From: CAWJMN01 sp963844055
GTDB taxonomy: Bacteria > Planctomycetota > Planctomycetia > Pirellulales > Pirellulaceae
Length of the DNA: 64,000 nt
Direction: 5' to 3'
Assembly (NCBI GenBank): GCA_963844055.1
Contig: CAWJMN010000001.1
Coordinates: 3,348,001-3,412,000 of the forward strand
In this document: positions 53,206 to 62,100 of the stretch, piece after piece
Layout of the letters: each line of letters opens with the position of its first letter
Numbering within the stretch: the stretch's first letter is position 1
The notes under the pieces: generated by a model
The model's database searches: none
The model's input: the letters and a program-made list of their open reading frames with translations, nothing else
What the model was told of the DNA's origin: nothing
Program-made: the position numbers and the translations under genes

Positions 53206-54426
53206 ATGCCAGCCGAACCAACCGTTTCTGTTGATTCCCAAGGCACAAGCCGCCTCCCTTGGGAGGTCATTGTGCTAGGTATGGTGAGCTTCCTGACGGA
53301 CCTCAGTTCGGAAACGATTTTTGCTGTTCTGCCCATCTATTTTATTAGTGTGATTGGCGGTTCCACCTTGGTGCTGGGCATCATGGAAGGCCTCGCCGAT
53401 TTTGCTAGTTCCTCGCTAGACTTAGCCTCGGGATACGTTTCTGACAAAACCGGCAAGCGCAAATGGATCGCCTTCCTGGGGTATGGACTTTCGACCTCGG
53501 CTAAAACTCTGTTACTCCTTATCACATCTGCGACGGGCGTTATCGCTTTTCGTGTCATTGAACGCTTGGGCAAATCGATACGGGGCGCTCCACGAGATGC
53601 GCTTCTGGCATCGATCTCACCGAAGAAGAGCAGGGGGCTATCGTTTGGAGTCCATAAAGCTCTCGACAAAGCAGGGGCGGTGATTGGCCCGGTTCTGGCC
53701 TATTTTGTACTCGACCGATATGGATCGAACGCCAACACTTTCTTTGGCCTGTTTGCCGTAGCGCTAGTGCCCGCGATCATCGCCGTTGTTGTGCTGGGCG
53801 TCTTTGTGAAAGATCGGTCGGTACAAGTCCAGAAAGATTTTCAGCTTTGGGGGGCACTTCAAACCCTGGGCCCACGCTACCGACTTTATCTTGCGGCAAC
53901 CGCCATCTTTTCGCTGGGGTACTTTAGTTTTGCCTTTTTACTTTTGAAGGCGAAACAGGTTGGCTTTGAAGCGAAAGACCAAGCGTTGCTGTACGGGCTG
54001 TTTAACCTTGTATTTACAATCGTTTCAATACCGATTGGGTGGCTCGGTGACCGCATAGGTCGGCGCACGATTGTGATGGGCTCGTACATCCTTTACGCGT
54101 GCCTTGCCATCGGTTTTCTAATGGCTGTTAGCCAGTGGGCCATCATTGCGATGTTCATCCTCTACGGGGTGTTCTACGCCATGGATGAAGGGCAGGCCAA
54201 GGCGTACCTGTCCGACCTTTCCGAAGAGAAGACTCGCGCGACGGCGATTGGCGTGTATGGATTTGTCACAGGCCTGGCTTATCTTCCTGCGTCACTGATC
54301 GCAGGTGCCCTCTGGACCTACAATCCAGCCTGGACATTTTTGTTTGCGATCATCACTTCATTGGCTGCCCTCGCCCTCTTTGCGCTAACATCTTCCCCTA
54401 GCCAACCGGGCCAGGCCAAATTGTGA
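53206..54426 (+). CDS. MFS transporter
   Basis: 406 residues, twelve predicted transmembrane helices in two halves. Seen: VIVLGMVSFLTDLSSETIFA, VLPIYFISVIGGSTLVLGI, the signature loop GYVSDKTGKRKWIAFLGYGL (G-x-x-x-D-x-x-G-R-K/R), ERLGKSIRGAPRDALLASIS, and the second-half loop GWLGDRIGRRTIVMGSYILY. The RGAPRDALLA segment places it with the YfkF/antibiotic-resistance-like MFS group rather than sugar symporters, but the substrate is not visible. Its stop overlaps the GTG start of the SulP gene in GTGA, so the two are translationally coupled. Confidence 0.9.
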   Translation: MPAEPTVSVDSQGTSRLPWEVIVLGMVSFLTDLSSETIFAVLPIYFISVIGGSTLVLGIMEGLADFASSSLDLASGYVSDKTGKRKWIAFLGYGLSTSAKTLLLLITSATGVIAFRVIERLGKSIRGAPRDALLASISPKKSRGLSFGVHKALDKAGAVIGPVLAYFVLDRYGSNANTFFGLFAVALVPAIIAVVVLGVFVKDRSVQVQKDFQLWGALQTLGPRYRLYLAATAIFSLGYFSFAFLLLKAKQVGFEAKDQALLYGLFNLVFTIVSIPIGWLGDRIGRRTIVMGSYILYACLAIGFLMAVSQWAIIAMFILYGVFYAMDEGQAKAYLSDLSEEKTRATAIGVYGFVTGLAYLPASLIAGALWTYNPAWTFLFAIITSLAALALFALTSSPSQPGQAKL

Positions 54427-56182
54427 AAGACCCAATCAAGCCGTTCGATCCCTCCAAGGAACAACCCACTGGCATACGCCAGTGGCTGCCCGGGCTTTGG
54501 GTACTGCGTGAATACTCTCAAGTGGTATTTGCGAAGGACCTGTATGCCGGCATTGTGCTTGCGGCCATCCTCGTCCCCGCTGGCATGGGCTATGCACAGG
54601 CGGCAGGCCTACCAGCGATTTGCGGACTTTATGCGACGATTGTTCCCTTGGTTGCGTATGCTCTATTTGGGCCAAGCCGAATTTTAATTCTGGGTCCCGA
54701 CTCTTCGCTTTCCGCATTAATTGCTGCCGCGATCCTGCCGCTCGCGGTGAATGATCCCAGTCGAACGCTGCCACTGGCGGGGATGCTTGCCATCGTGTCG
54801 GGCTTGCTCTGCATGGTGGCAGGAATTGCCAAACTGGGATTTATTACCGACCTACTTTCCAAGCCGATTCGCTATGGTTACATCAATGGCATCATACTGA
54901 CGGTTTTGCTTGGTCAGCTTCCAACGATGCTCGGTTTTTCGGTCAGTGGACCGGGTACCATCGAGCGTGTTCAAGGCTTAAGCGACGGAATCCTTCAAGG
55001 CCGTACTTCTTGGACGGCAACATGGATTAGCATCGCCAGCTTGGCCATCATTCTGGCTTGCAAATACTGGCTGCCCAAGCTTCCCGGGGTACTGGTCGCC
55101 GTCGTCGGGGCGAGCATCGCGGTCTGGGCGTTTGACTTGAATTCCGATTCCAAACTGGCCGTAGTGGGAATTTTGCCGCAAGGCCTGCCACGATTCTCCT
55201 TTCCGGCCGTTACCGTGTCGGAATTACAGGCGTTACTGCTCGGCTCATTGGCCATTGCTCTGGTTTCCTCTGCCGATATGAGCGTGCTTTCGCGTACCTA
55301 TGCCCAAAGACGAGGACATATTGTCGACGCCAATCATGAGCTCGTTGCACTAGGCATTGCCAACGTGACTACCGGGCTCTTCCAAGGGTTTTCGGTAAGT
55401 GCCAGTGCCTCTCGTACGCCCGTGGCCGAGTCAGCTGGTGCCAAAACACAGGTCGCTGGTATTGTCGGGGCGGCCTGCATCATACTGCTGCTTTCTGTTG
55501 CGCCAGCACTTCTGCGATTCCTCCCGCATGCTGCGCTAGCGCCGTTGTCGTTACTGCTTGCCTGGGACAGCTGGAGTTTTCGGCGGTGATCCGGCTTTAT
55601 CATTTGCGACGCAGCGAGCTGCTATTCTCCCTGGCCTGTTTTCTGGGAGTAATGCTACTGGGGGTTATTCAGGGCATTTTTATTGCCGTCGGGCTTGCCT
55701 TATCTGCCTTCATTTGGAGAGCGTGGCACCCTTATGATGCTGTACTGGGGCGTGTGGATGGCCTCAAGGGATATCATGATATCTCTAGGCACCCGGAGGC
55801 CCATCGCATTCCTGGACTGGTGCTTTTTCGCTGGGATGCACCACTCTTTTTTGCGAATGCTTCCATTTTTCAGGAGCATCTCTTGCGTGCCATTGCCGAC
55901 GCACCAACGCCTACCAAGTGGGTTGTTGTCGCCGCAGAACCTGTGACGGATGTGGACATCACTGCGGCAGATATGCTGGCGGAACTGGATCAAAAGCTCC
56001 ATCAGCTCGGCATGGAGCTCTGCTTTGCAGAGATGAAAGGGCCGGTTAAGGATCGTCTGAAGCGGTACGGCCTGTTCACAGCGCTGGGGACTGGCAACTT
56101 TTTCCCAACGATCGGACAAGCGGTCGATCGGTACGTGTCGATCCATCGTGTGGAGTGGCTGGACTGGGAAGACCGTCCCTAG
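54423..56182 (+). pseudogene. SulP-family anion transporter with STAS domain, split by a -1 frameshift
   Basis: Two ORFs, 54423-55589 and 55586-56182, that are parts of one transporter. The first has the SulP membrane domain (VVFAKDLYAGIVLAAILVPA, GMGYAQAAGLPAICGLYAT, LGPDSSLSALIAA, GYINGIILTVLLGQLPTMLG, SADMSVLSRTYAQRRG, SGSASASRTPVAE-like SVSASASRTPVAESAGAKT). Near 55540 the reading frame goes wrong: frame 1 gives LPHAALAPLSLLL and then a stop, while frame 2 reads AVVVTACLGQLEFSAVIRLYHLRRSE, which matches what the family expects, and goes on into STAS (GLVLFRWDAPLFFANASIFQ, VDITAADMLAELDQKLHQLG). No slippery heptamer is seen. Either an inactivated gene or an assembly indel. Joined length is about 586 residues, normal for the family. 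Downstream two-component genes face it. Confidence 0.82.
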
Positions 56183-56210
56183 AAATGATCCCACCGCAAG
56201 AGTAGCAGGC

Positions 56211-57602
56211 CTACTGGCCCATGGGCCGATTGGTTCCGCTCCGGGGTAACGTAACGGTTACGGTTGTTCCCTCCCCCAGGGTGCTCTCAGCACTGATCTC
56301 ACCGCCATAGGCTTTCACAATTTCTTGACAGATCGAAAGCCCAATTCCCACGCCGCCGCGATTGGCAGTTCTGGCCTTATCTACCCGAAAGAATCGCTCA
56401 AATATGTGGGGCAGGTCGGACTCCGAAATTCCAATGCCGGAATCCACCACTTGCAGGACAGCACTATCTCCCTGGGGCGCTAACGTCACGCGAATTTTCC
56501 CCCGTTCATGGCTATAGGCAATTGCATTGCTAATGAGGTTGGCAACGACTTGTCCCAGTCGATCAGCGTCTCCGTTGAGGCTTACAGGCTGCAAATCGGT
56601 CTTAATAAGCAGTTGTTTTTGATCAGCCAAGGGTGCTAAAAGCAACACGGCATTTTCGACCACGGGCCGCAGATCGACCGCCTCGCGCCGTGACTCTAGC
56701 TGGCCGACATCCGACCTTGCCAAAGTTAGCAGGCCTTCTACCAAACCTCGCAAGCGCTGGGCCGCACGATGACAGGCCCCCAGCGCTTCTTTGTACTCTT
56801 CTGGAGAGCGTTCCCGAGCCAAGGCAAGTTCGGAATGTGACAGAACGACCGATATTGGCGTACGCAATTCATGAGAGGCATCGGCCGTAAAACGGGTCTG
56901 ACGCTCAAACGAAGCTTGCAAACGCTCCAGCATCCGATTCATGACGACCGCCAAACGGCTTAGTTCACTCTTGCTCGTTGGTACTTCAATTCGCTGGGCG
57001 AGGTTGGTTGCAGAAATCCGTTCGGCCGTATCGGTCATCTTTTCGATGGGTACCACAATCATTTGCGAAAGTAGCCACGCCCCCGTCAGTCCAATCGCCA
57101 ACACACAAAGACCAGCAATCACCAAACGCCATCCGAGCTGGGAAAAGTAGCCAAACTCTCGATGCAGTTCCCTGCCGACCAGGATTTGAGAATCGTCCAG
57201 ACCACGCACAATCACTTCATGACTTGGCAGCCTTCCTCGAATCAGAAACCGACGTGGCGATCTTTCAAAGGCTGCCAGAGGCTCTGGGCGGATTCGATCA
57301 GGAACATCTTCCGAGTGAAACAGCAGCTTTCCATCCGCGTTCCAGACTGCAAAATAGGGTGCGTCCCTTTGCACTCTTCCAAAACGATAACGGAAGGCTT
57401 CTGGAATGGTTAGTTCTTTTGCGCCGTCGTCGGCCTTTAGCTGAGCCGCAAGCGATTGGGCCGTTCCAAGCAAGTCGGAATCGACCTGATCCATGGTTAG
57501 GTGCTGCACCTGCAAATAGAGAGTTACACCAAACCCTAGGATAACCGCCAGTAGAATCGCCGCCTGACAGATCATCACTCGCCGACGAATCGTACTAAAC
57601 AT
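56211..57602 (-). CDS. Two-component sensor histidine kinase
   Basis: 463 residues from the ATG at 57602. Two transmembrane helices (AAILLAVILGFGVTLYL, 14-30; LVIAGLCVLAIGLTGAWLLS, 160-179) flank a periplasmic sensor domain (about 31-158). HAMP (about 180-235) is followed by HisKA with His244 (ADASHELRTPISVVLSHSEL), and HATPase (NLISNAIAYS, VVDSGIGIS, FERFFRV, GGVGIGLSICQEIVKAYGG). The sensor domain resembles that of metal- or envelope-stress OmpR-type systems, but the signal is unknown. Its start overlaps the stop of the response regulator by 8 bp, so the RR-HK order is coupled. Confidence 0.95.
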   Translation of the reverse strand: MFSTIRRRVMICQAAILLAVILGFGVTLYLQVQHLTMDQVDSDLLGTAQSLAAQLKADDGAKELTIPEAFRYRFGRVQRDAPYFAVWNADGKLLFHSEDVPDRIRPEPLAAFERSPRRFLIRGRLPSHEVIVRGLDDSQILVGRELHREFGYFSQLGWRLVIAGLCVLAIGLTGAWLLSQMIVVPIEKMTDTAERISATNLAQRIEVPTSKSELSRLAVVMNRMLERLQASFERQTRFTADASHELRTPISVVLSHSELALARERSPEEYKEALGACHRAAQRLRGLVEGLLTLARSDVGQLESRREAVDLRPVVENAVLLLAPLADQKQLLIKTDLQPVSLNGDADRLGQVVANLISNAIAYSHERGKIRVTLAPQGDSAVLQVVDSGIGISESDLPHIFERFFRVDKARTANRGGVGIGLSICQEIVKAYGGEISAESTLGEGTTVTVTLPRSGTNRPMGQ

Positions 57603-58248
57603 CAATTAGGTACCCCTGTCCCCGACGCGTGACGACGATCTCTTTGCCAAGCTTCTTCCGTAGGTTGGAAATATGCACATCGAGTAAGTTTGACAGGGAG
57701 TCTTCATTCTCGTCAAACAAATGATCGTAGAGCATCATTCGGGTTACCAATTGGCCACGATGGAGCGCCAAGAATTCAAGAAGCGCGTACTCCCGCGGCG
57801 TTAGCGCGATCACCTTGGCATCTTTGGTAACAATGCGGGAGGCGGTGTCAATCTTTACATCACCAAGCGCCAGGGTTGGATGTGCCTGCCCCGCAGCGCG
57901 ACGAATTAGCGCCCGCACGCGAGCGGAAAGCTCCACCATATCAAACGGTTTAACAAGATAGTCGTCGGCTCCGACGTCGAGACCCTTCACACGATCCGAC
58001 ACGGCATCCCTGGCGGTGAGAATCAACACCGGCGTCTTTTTCGTTTGACGCAACTGCTGCAAGACTTGCAGGCCATCGATCTTGGGAAGCATCAGGTCGA
58101 GCACAATTGTGTCGTAGTCATAGGCTTTGGCCTTATAGAGCCCATCTTCCCCCTCCGCTGCTGTATCAACGGCGTAGCCTTCTTCTTGAAGTGCCTTTTG
58201 TATGACCCGCAGCAGGTCCGGTTCATCCTCCACAATTAACAGCCGCAC
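57595..58248 (-). CDS. OmpR/PhoB-family response regulator
   Basis: 217 residues from the GTG at 58248, chosen because VRLLIVEDEPDLL is the exact start of the receiver; the longer ATG frame to 58311 only adds a Pro/Phe/Leu stretch. Receiver Asp51 (IVLDLMLPKIDG) and Lys (DDYLVKPFD) are present. The winged-helix part has LTPREYALLEFLALHRGQLV, MLYDHLFDENEDSLSNLLD and VHISNLRKKLG. It is followed by the kinase with an 8-bp overlap. Its target operon is unknown; the neighbouring MFS-SulP operon is a candidate because it is adjacent. Confidence 0.95.
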   Translation of the reverse strand: MRLLIVEDEPDLLRVIQKALQEEGYAVDTAAEGEDGLYKAKAYDYDTIVLDLMLPKIDGLQVLQQLRQTKKTPVLILTARDAVSDRVKGLDVGADDYLVKPFDMVELSARVRALIRRAAGQAHPTLALGDVKIDTASRIVTKDAKVIALTPREYALLEFLALHRGQLVTRMMLYDHLFDENEDSLSNLLDVHISNLRKKLGKEIVVTRRGQGYLIDV

Positions 58249-58700
58249 GGTGATAGATCCCTGGTGAAGAAAGAACAAGGTGGAAGGGAGGAAACAACGG
58301 GGCAACAGCATGGCCTCAAAGGGCCGTACTTGCCCCCGTACGGCAATCGTCCCTAAAGCATAGCCGATCCAACCTTAACGAAAGATGAAGACCTTAAACC
58401 TCTTCTGGAAAAAGAGTTACAGCGGACATTGTCGATAGAAGCAGGTGTTTTCCTGTCCAAGACTTCAGGGGAGCCATCGGCGATCTTCAGCCGGGGGAGG
58501 AGCAGTGGCACGGAATCACGCCCATCCCCCATCAGAGCCAATGCCCGCTGGAAGCCATTACGATTTTTGCGTCCATCCGTTTTTTCCATGACGCTACGAG
58601 ACGTCTACGGTATAAAACTACTTTGATCTATTCCAACCCCAAGAATGGCCCGGCCCGATATGCGGTGCCCATGCCTAGGCAATGATGAAAAGAGTGCATC
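58249..58700. other. Gene-free region between divergent genes
   Basis: About 450 bp. ORFs on both strands overlap and have no protein-like pattern. It holds the promoter of the response regulator and, on the plus strand, of the diheme lipoprotein. No strong hairpin was noticed. Confidence 0.5.
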
Positions 58701-60089
58701 GTGGCGCGAACCAAGACGATTTCCTCGATCACCGCATTATTCATTCTGATGCTCCTGTCCGGCTGCAGTCAAAAAGAAGCGGCGGTCACGCCAGCGACAC
58801 CGTCGCCAGCAGCCATGCCGCAAGCGAGCGCCACTCCTGCCGCGCCTCATGCGGAACAAGCGGCACCGCCACTAAGCGATCCTCCTACCGAAATCAAAGC
58901 GGTCAATTCGGGCATTCCCATGCCGGTTTCGGGTAACTCCGATTCTTCGTTGGCAGTTTTTGAGAAGAGAATCCTCCCGATCTTTCAGTCCAACAAGCCT
59001 TCGAGCTGTGCTGAGTGCCATTTGAGCGGAGTAGACTTAAAGGACTATATCCACCCTACACCGCAAAAGACGTTTGCCGCACTAGTGAGCGCGCAAATGA
59101 TCAACCTCGAAAAGCCAGATGAATCCAAGATCCTGCAATTCATTGGTCGCGAACCTGAAAAGCCAAGCCTCATTACCAAGGCCGTTCGCGCGGAGGAACT
59201 CGATGCGTTTCGAACCTGGATTCGCGCATCGGTGAACGATCCTACGATTAACGCGAAGGGAGAGGCAGACCTGCCGATCGGACCGCAACTTCCCTTGGAG
59301 GTAATTCGCCATGCTCGTAAAGATCGCGTTCTGGCATCCTTCATCACCAGCATCTGGACGGAGGTAGGACGCTGTGCGGCCTGCCATTCTCCAGACCGAA
59401 ATCAAGAACAGGTCAAGAAGCATGGCGAGCAGGTTTCATGGATCAAGCTGAAAGATCCTCAAGGAACACTCAACTACATGGTCGACGCAGGGCTGATCGA
59501 TGCAGAAGTACCTGAAAATAGCCTTCTGCTTCAGAAGCCGACCTTACAAGTCAAACACGGCGGAGGACAAAAGATGGTCGTGGGTGACCGCAGCTATAAG
59601 CAATTCCGCCGATTCCTAGATGACTATTCCGCGATCACCAAGGGGAAGTACAAACAAGAGGCCGAATTGCCCAAAGTCGACAGCGAAGCATCCGTGGTTT
59701 CGGATGTTTGGCTAAAGCTCACCGATGTTCCTGCCAAGTTTGACAAGATGCTTTTGCAGGTAGACCTCTATCGTTTTAACGAAGGCGAATGGACCCCTTA
59801 TCGTGTCGCCACTTCGGATCGCGCCGTATTTGGAGCTCAAAACCTTTGGCAACACTCGCTTAGCCTCACCGCCCCCACAGACTCCCCCTGGGCGCAGCAG
59901 ATTCGCCAAGAGCGGCTCCCCCAAGGCAAATATCGGGTCAAGATCTATGTCGACCAAGCCGGAAAACTTCAGCGAGATTTTACTGCGACGCTGGGCGAAG
60001 AGGACTTCGTCGGCGAGATCGAGGCAGAAAGCTCGTGGGAACCGGGCTATGGCAAGATGACCGTGCTCAAATTCCCAGCGCCGAAATAG
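58701..60089 (+). CDS. Diheme cytochrome lipoprotein
   Basis: 462 residues from the GTG at 58701, selected for the lipoprotein signal (ISSITALFILMLLSGC, Cys22). After a Pro/Ala-rich linker (SPAAMPQASATPAAPH) come two c-type heme sites: CAECHLSGVDL (about 95-99) and CAACHSPD (about 232-236). The pattern between them (LEKPDESKILQFIGREPEKP, ITKAVRAEELDAFRTWIRAS) is that of planctomycete cytochrome C domains. The C-terminal part is a beta domain (SVVSDVWLKLTDVPAKFDKM, YRVKIYVDQAGKLQRDFTAT). Likely carries electrons at the outer face of the membrane. Converges on the cytochrome-barrel gene (57 bp between stops). Confidence 0.87.
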   Translation: MARTKTISSITALFILMLLSGCSQKEAAVTPATPSPAAMPQASATPAAPHAEQAAPPLSDPPTEIKAVNSGIPMPVSGNSDSSLAVFEKRILPIFQSNKPSSCAECHLSGVDLKDYIHPTPQKTFAALVSAQMINLEKPDESKILQFIGREPEKPSLITKAVRAEELDAFRTWIRASVNDPTINAKGEADLPIGPQLPLEVIRHARKDRVLASFITSIWTEVGRCAACHSPDRNQEQVKKHGEQVSWIKLKDPQGTLNYMVDAGLIDAEVPENSLLLQKPTLQVKHGGGQKMVVGDRSYKQFRRFLDDYSAITKGKYKQEAELPKVDSEASVVSDVWLKLTDVPAKFDKMLLQVDLYRFNEGEWTPYRVATSDRAVFGAQNLWQHSLSLTAPTDSPWAQQIRQERLPQGKYRVKIYVDQAGKLQRDFTATLGEEDFVGEIEAESSWEPGYGKMTVLKFPAPK

Positions 60090-60145
60090 CGGAGACATGC
60101 CTCTTGCTACTGGTAGTAGATTCAATGCAGCCTGGGCCAGCATTC

Positions 60146-61727
60146 TTAGAAGCTTACGGCCCAGCGAACGCCAAGTACGTCAATGTCGTTTAGTCCGCCG
60201 CTTAAGAACCAGTGCTCATGGTTCACCATCAAAAGGCTTCCTCCTGGCAAATTCCAGTTTAGGCCGTAGGTGAACCGGCGCACTGCGAAATCTCCCGTGC
60301 TTATGATGGCCGCTTCGGGAGGAGGGATGGGCCCGTGCCGCGTTTGCACATCGTACCGAGCCAGAAAGCTGGTCTTCCAATAGCGTGACAGGAGCAGTTC
60401 GGATTCGAGGTAGTACCCACCAACACGCTCACGAAAAAAGGTGTCGACAGGCACGCTGGTAACACGATCAGAATCTCGCTGGGCATATTCAAACTGCAGG
60501 CGAAAGATATCTTGGTGGCGAAACGAAAAGTCCGCACCGTAGATTTTGTAAAACATGCCTTGATTGAATGGTGAATCGCCCATGTTGGAATTGAACCGTC
60601 CCCCCATGAGCGATGTCCCAAGCCGCCAGCGCTTCGAGCCAATCGTTGCCCGACCGCCGACGCTAGGAGACTTGTTGTTGTCGATGTAGTCTCGGCTTAG
60701 GTCGAAGTCAATTCCGCCATTTCCCCCTTGAAGTCCATTCACCGCGTAGGTATCAAAACTAGCATCAATCTTTTCCGTCAGGCTGAGCGTATTGCTCCAG
60801 TTGATCCCTTCATCGGCATAGGGCATCGGAAGGACGGGGTCGCCCAGTTCTGTATCGGCCACACGCTGTCCCATGTTGTACATCAAGGGGCGGGTAACTG
60901 TCCGATAGACGCCCGGATTGACTTGGCTGGAATACGCTCCAAAGGGAACTACCAACCGACCCGCTTCGATGGATGATTTCAGCGTTGGCTCACATTGCAA
61001 TTTGCAATCACCAAGCAACATCTTGTTGATGTCCAGTCGAACTACCGCCTCCACCAGTTCTACCCGACTGAGAAAGCCACCATCGCTCTCATTGTGGCAA
61101 CTGATGCAAGATGTTACTCGGGCACTAATCGCTCCATTTCCCGAGTGTGACACACCTACCCAAGCGTCGCCGAAGAACCCGGGATTTTGAATATCTTCAT
61201 TGCCCCCCCGCCACAGCGGCGAGACGGTACCAAACACCGTTGTCGTAGGGCCATCGTCGTCAGATCCTCCGTCTCCAGATCCTGTCCGTGCGGCGTCACC
61301 TCCACCGCTGCCCCCAGAAAGAGACGCCAAATAGGTGGCGATTTCCGCATGAACGGAATCTGAGATATAAGCATCATCCTTTTCAGCCATGCGGCGAATC
61401 GTCGCGATCCAAGCCGAGTAGCCCTTTTTCCTTGAGAGAGACTTTTCGGCATCGTGGCACTGCGTACAGTTTTGCTGGAACGAGTTTTCTCCAGCCTGAA
61501 TCAAATTGGCTCGTTCAAGCCCTTTTTGTTGTTCGGCTTGTTCTCCTGATGATGCCTCAGGCACGGAGACCGCTTCCTCGCTGAGCCGCCATTACATCTG
61601 GAAAGGAGTCGCCGACCGATCGTTCAACTGGCCCACGCCCCAATTGCTGCGCCTGAAGCGTGATCGGAAGTGTTAGCGTCAGTAGCACTCCGCACACAAA
61701 CCAAAACTTGTTCAAGGAGTTACTCAT
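60146..61727 (-). pseudogene. Diheme cytochrome c / outer-membrane beta-barrel fusion, broken by a +1 frameshift
   Basis: The open frame from GTG 61564 to 60146 (472 residues) has two c-heme sites (CTQCHDAEK; CISCHNESDGG) and a C-terminal beta-barrel-like region (RWRLGTSLMGGRFNSN, FRLQFEYAQRDSD, YYLESELLLSRYWKTSFLAR, LNWNLPGGSLLMVNHEHWFL, VLGVRWAVSF ending in Phe), but no signal peptide. A signal peptide (FWFVCGVLLTLTLPITLQAQ) lies in another frame of the same strand, from the ATG at 61727. The frames join only if one base near 61570-61600 is extra. Joined length is about 526 residues. A heme-barrel fusion would let electrons or redox substrates pass the outer membrane. Either broken or misassembled. 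Confidence 0.7.
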
Positions 61728-62100
61728 CGCGCTGACCTTTTCCCATGCGAACAAAACACACACGCTGCGCTGCATCATGATTGACAAACAAACATTTCTG
61801 CTCACGAACAACGACAACTCAACCAAGTGAGTAGGGGCGGGACTGTAGGTGACACCCAGCAGCAGCGTCAATGCAAAACAAACATTACGAATTCCACAAA
61901 AAGCACCGGTTTTGTAGGGGTTTCCCCTACAAAACACCTGCCACGCTTAAGGCCGCGAGTAACAGTAGCGCGCTTTACCGAAGTTCAACCACGAAAGGAA
62001 TACCGCCATTTGCCGAGTCAAGACGCAACGGCTCACAAAATCGTTATCTATGCGGCCCAAACAATAAAGAAATCCACGCCTATCGCAACCTCTAAGGAAC
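61728..62100. other. Intergenic region with palindrome
   Basis: About 370 bp between the sulfatase stop (62101) and the start of the cytochrome-barrel gene (61727), both on the minus strand. It holds the inverted repeat at 61910-61934. ORFs in it are not convincing. Confidence 0.5.
61910..61934 (-). terminator. Perfect inverted repeat, probable terminator of the sulfatase gene
   Basis: TTTTGTAGGGG, loop TTT, CCCCTACAAAA: an 11-bp perfect stem with a 3-nt loop. On the minus strand it lies about 165 bp after the sulfatase stop and is followed by CCGGTGCTTTTTG, a short U-tract. An operator for a dimeric regulator is an alternative, since it is also upstream of the next gene. Confidence 0.6.

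Noticed and set aside
55531..55592. Programmed -1 ribosomal frameshift in the SulP gene.
   Set aside because: No X-XXY-YYZ heptamer or clear downstream hairpin near 55540; an indel is simpler.
58353..58626. Short ORFs on both strands between the two-component genes and the diheme lipoprotein.
   Set aside because: Antisense to each other and without protein-like pattern or start support.
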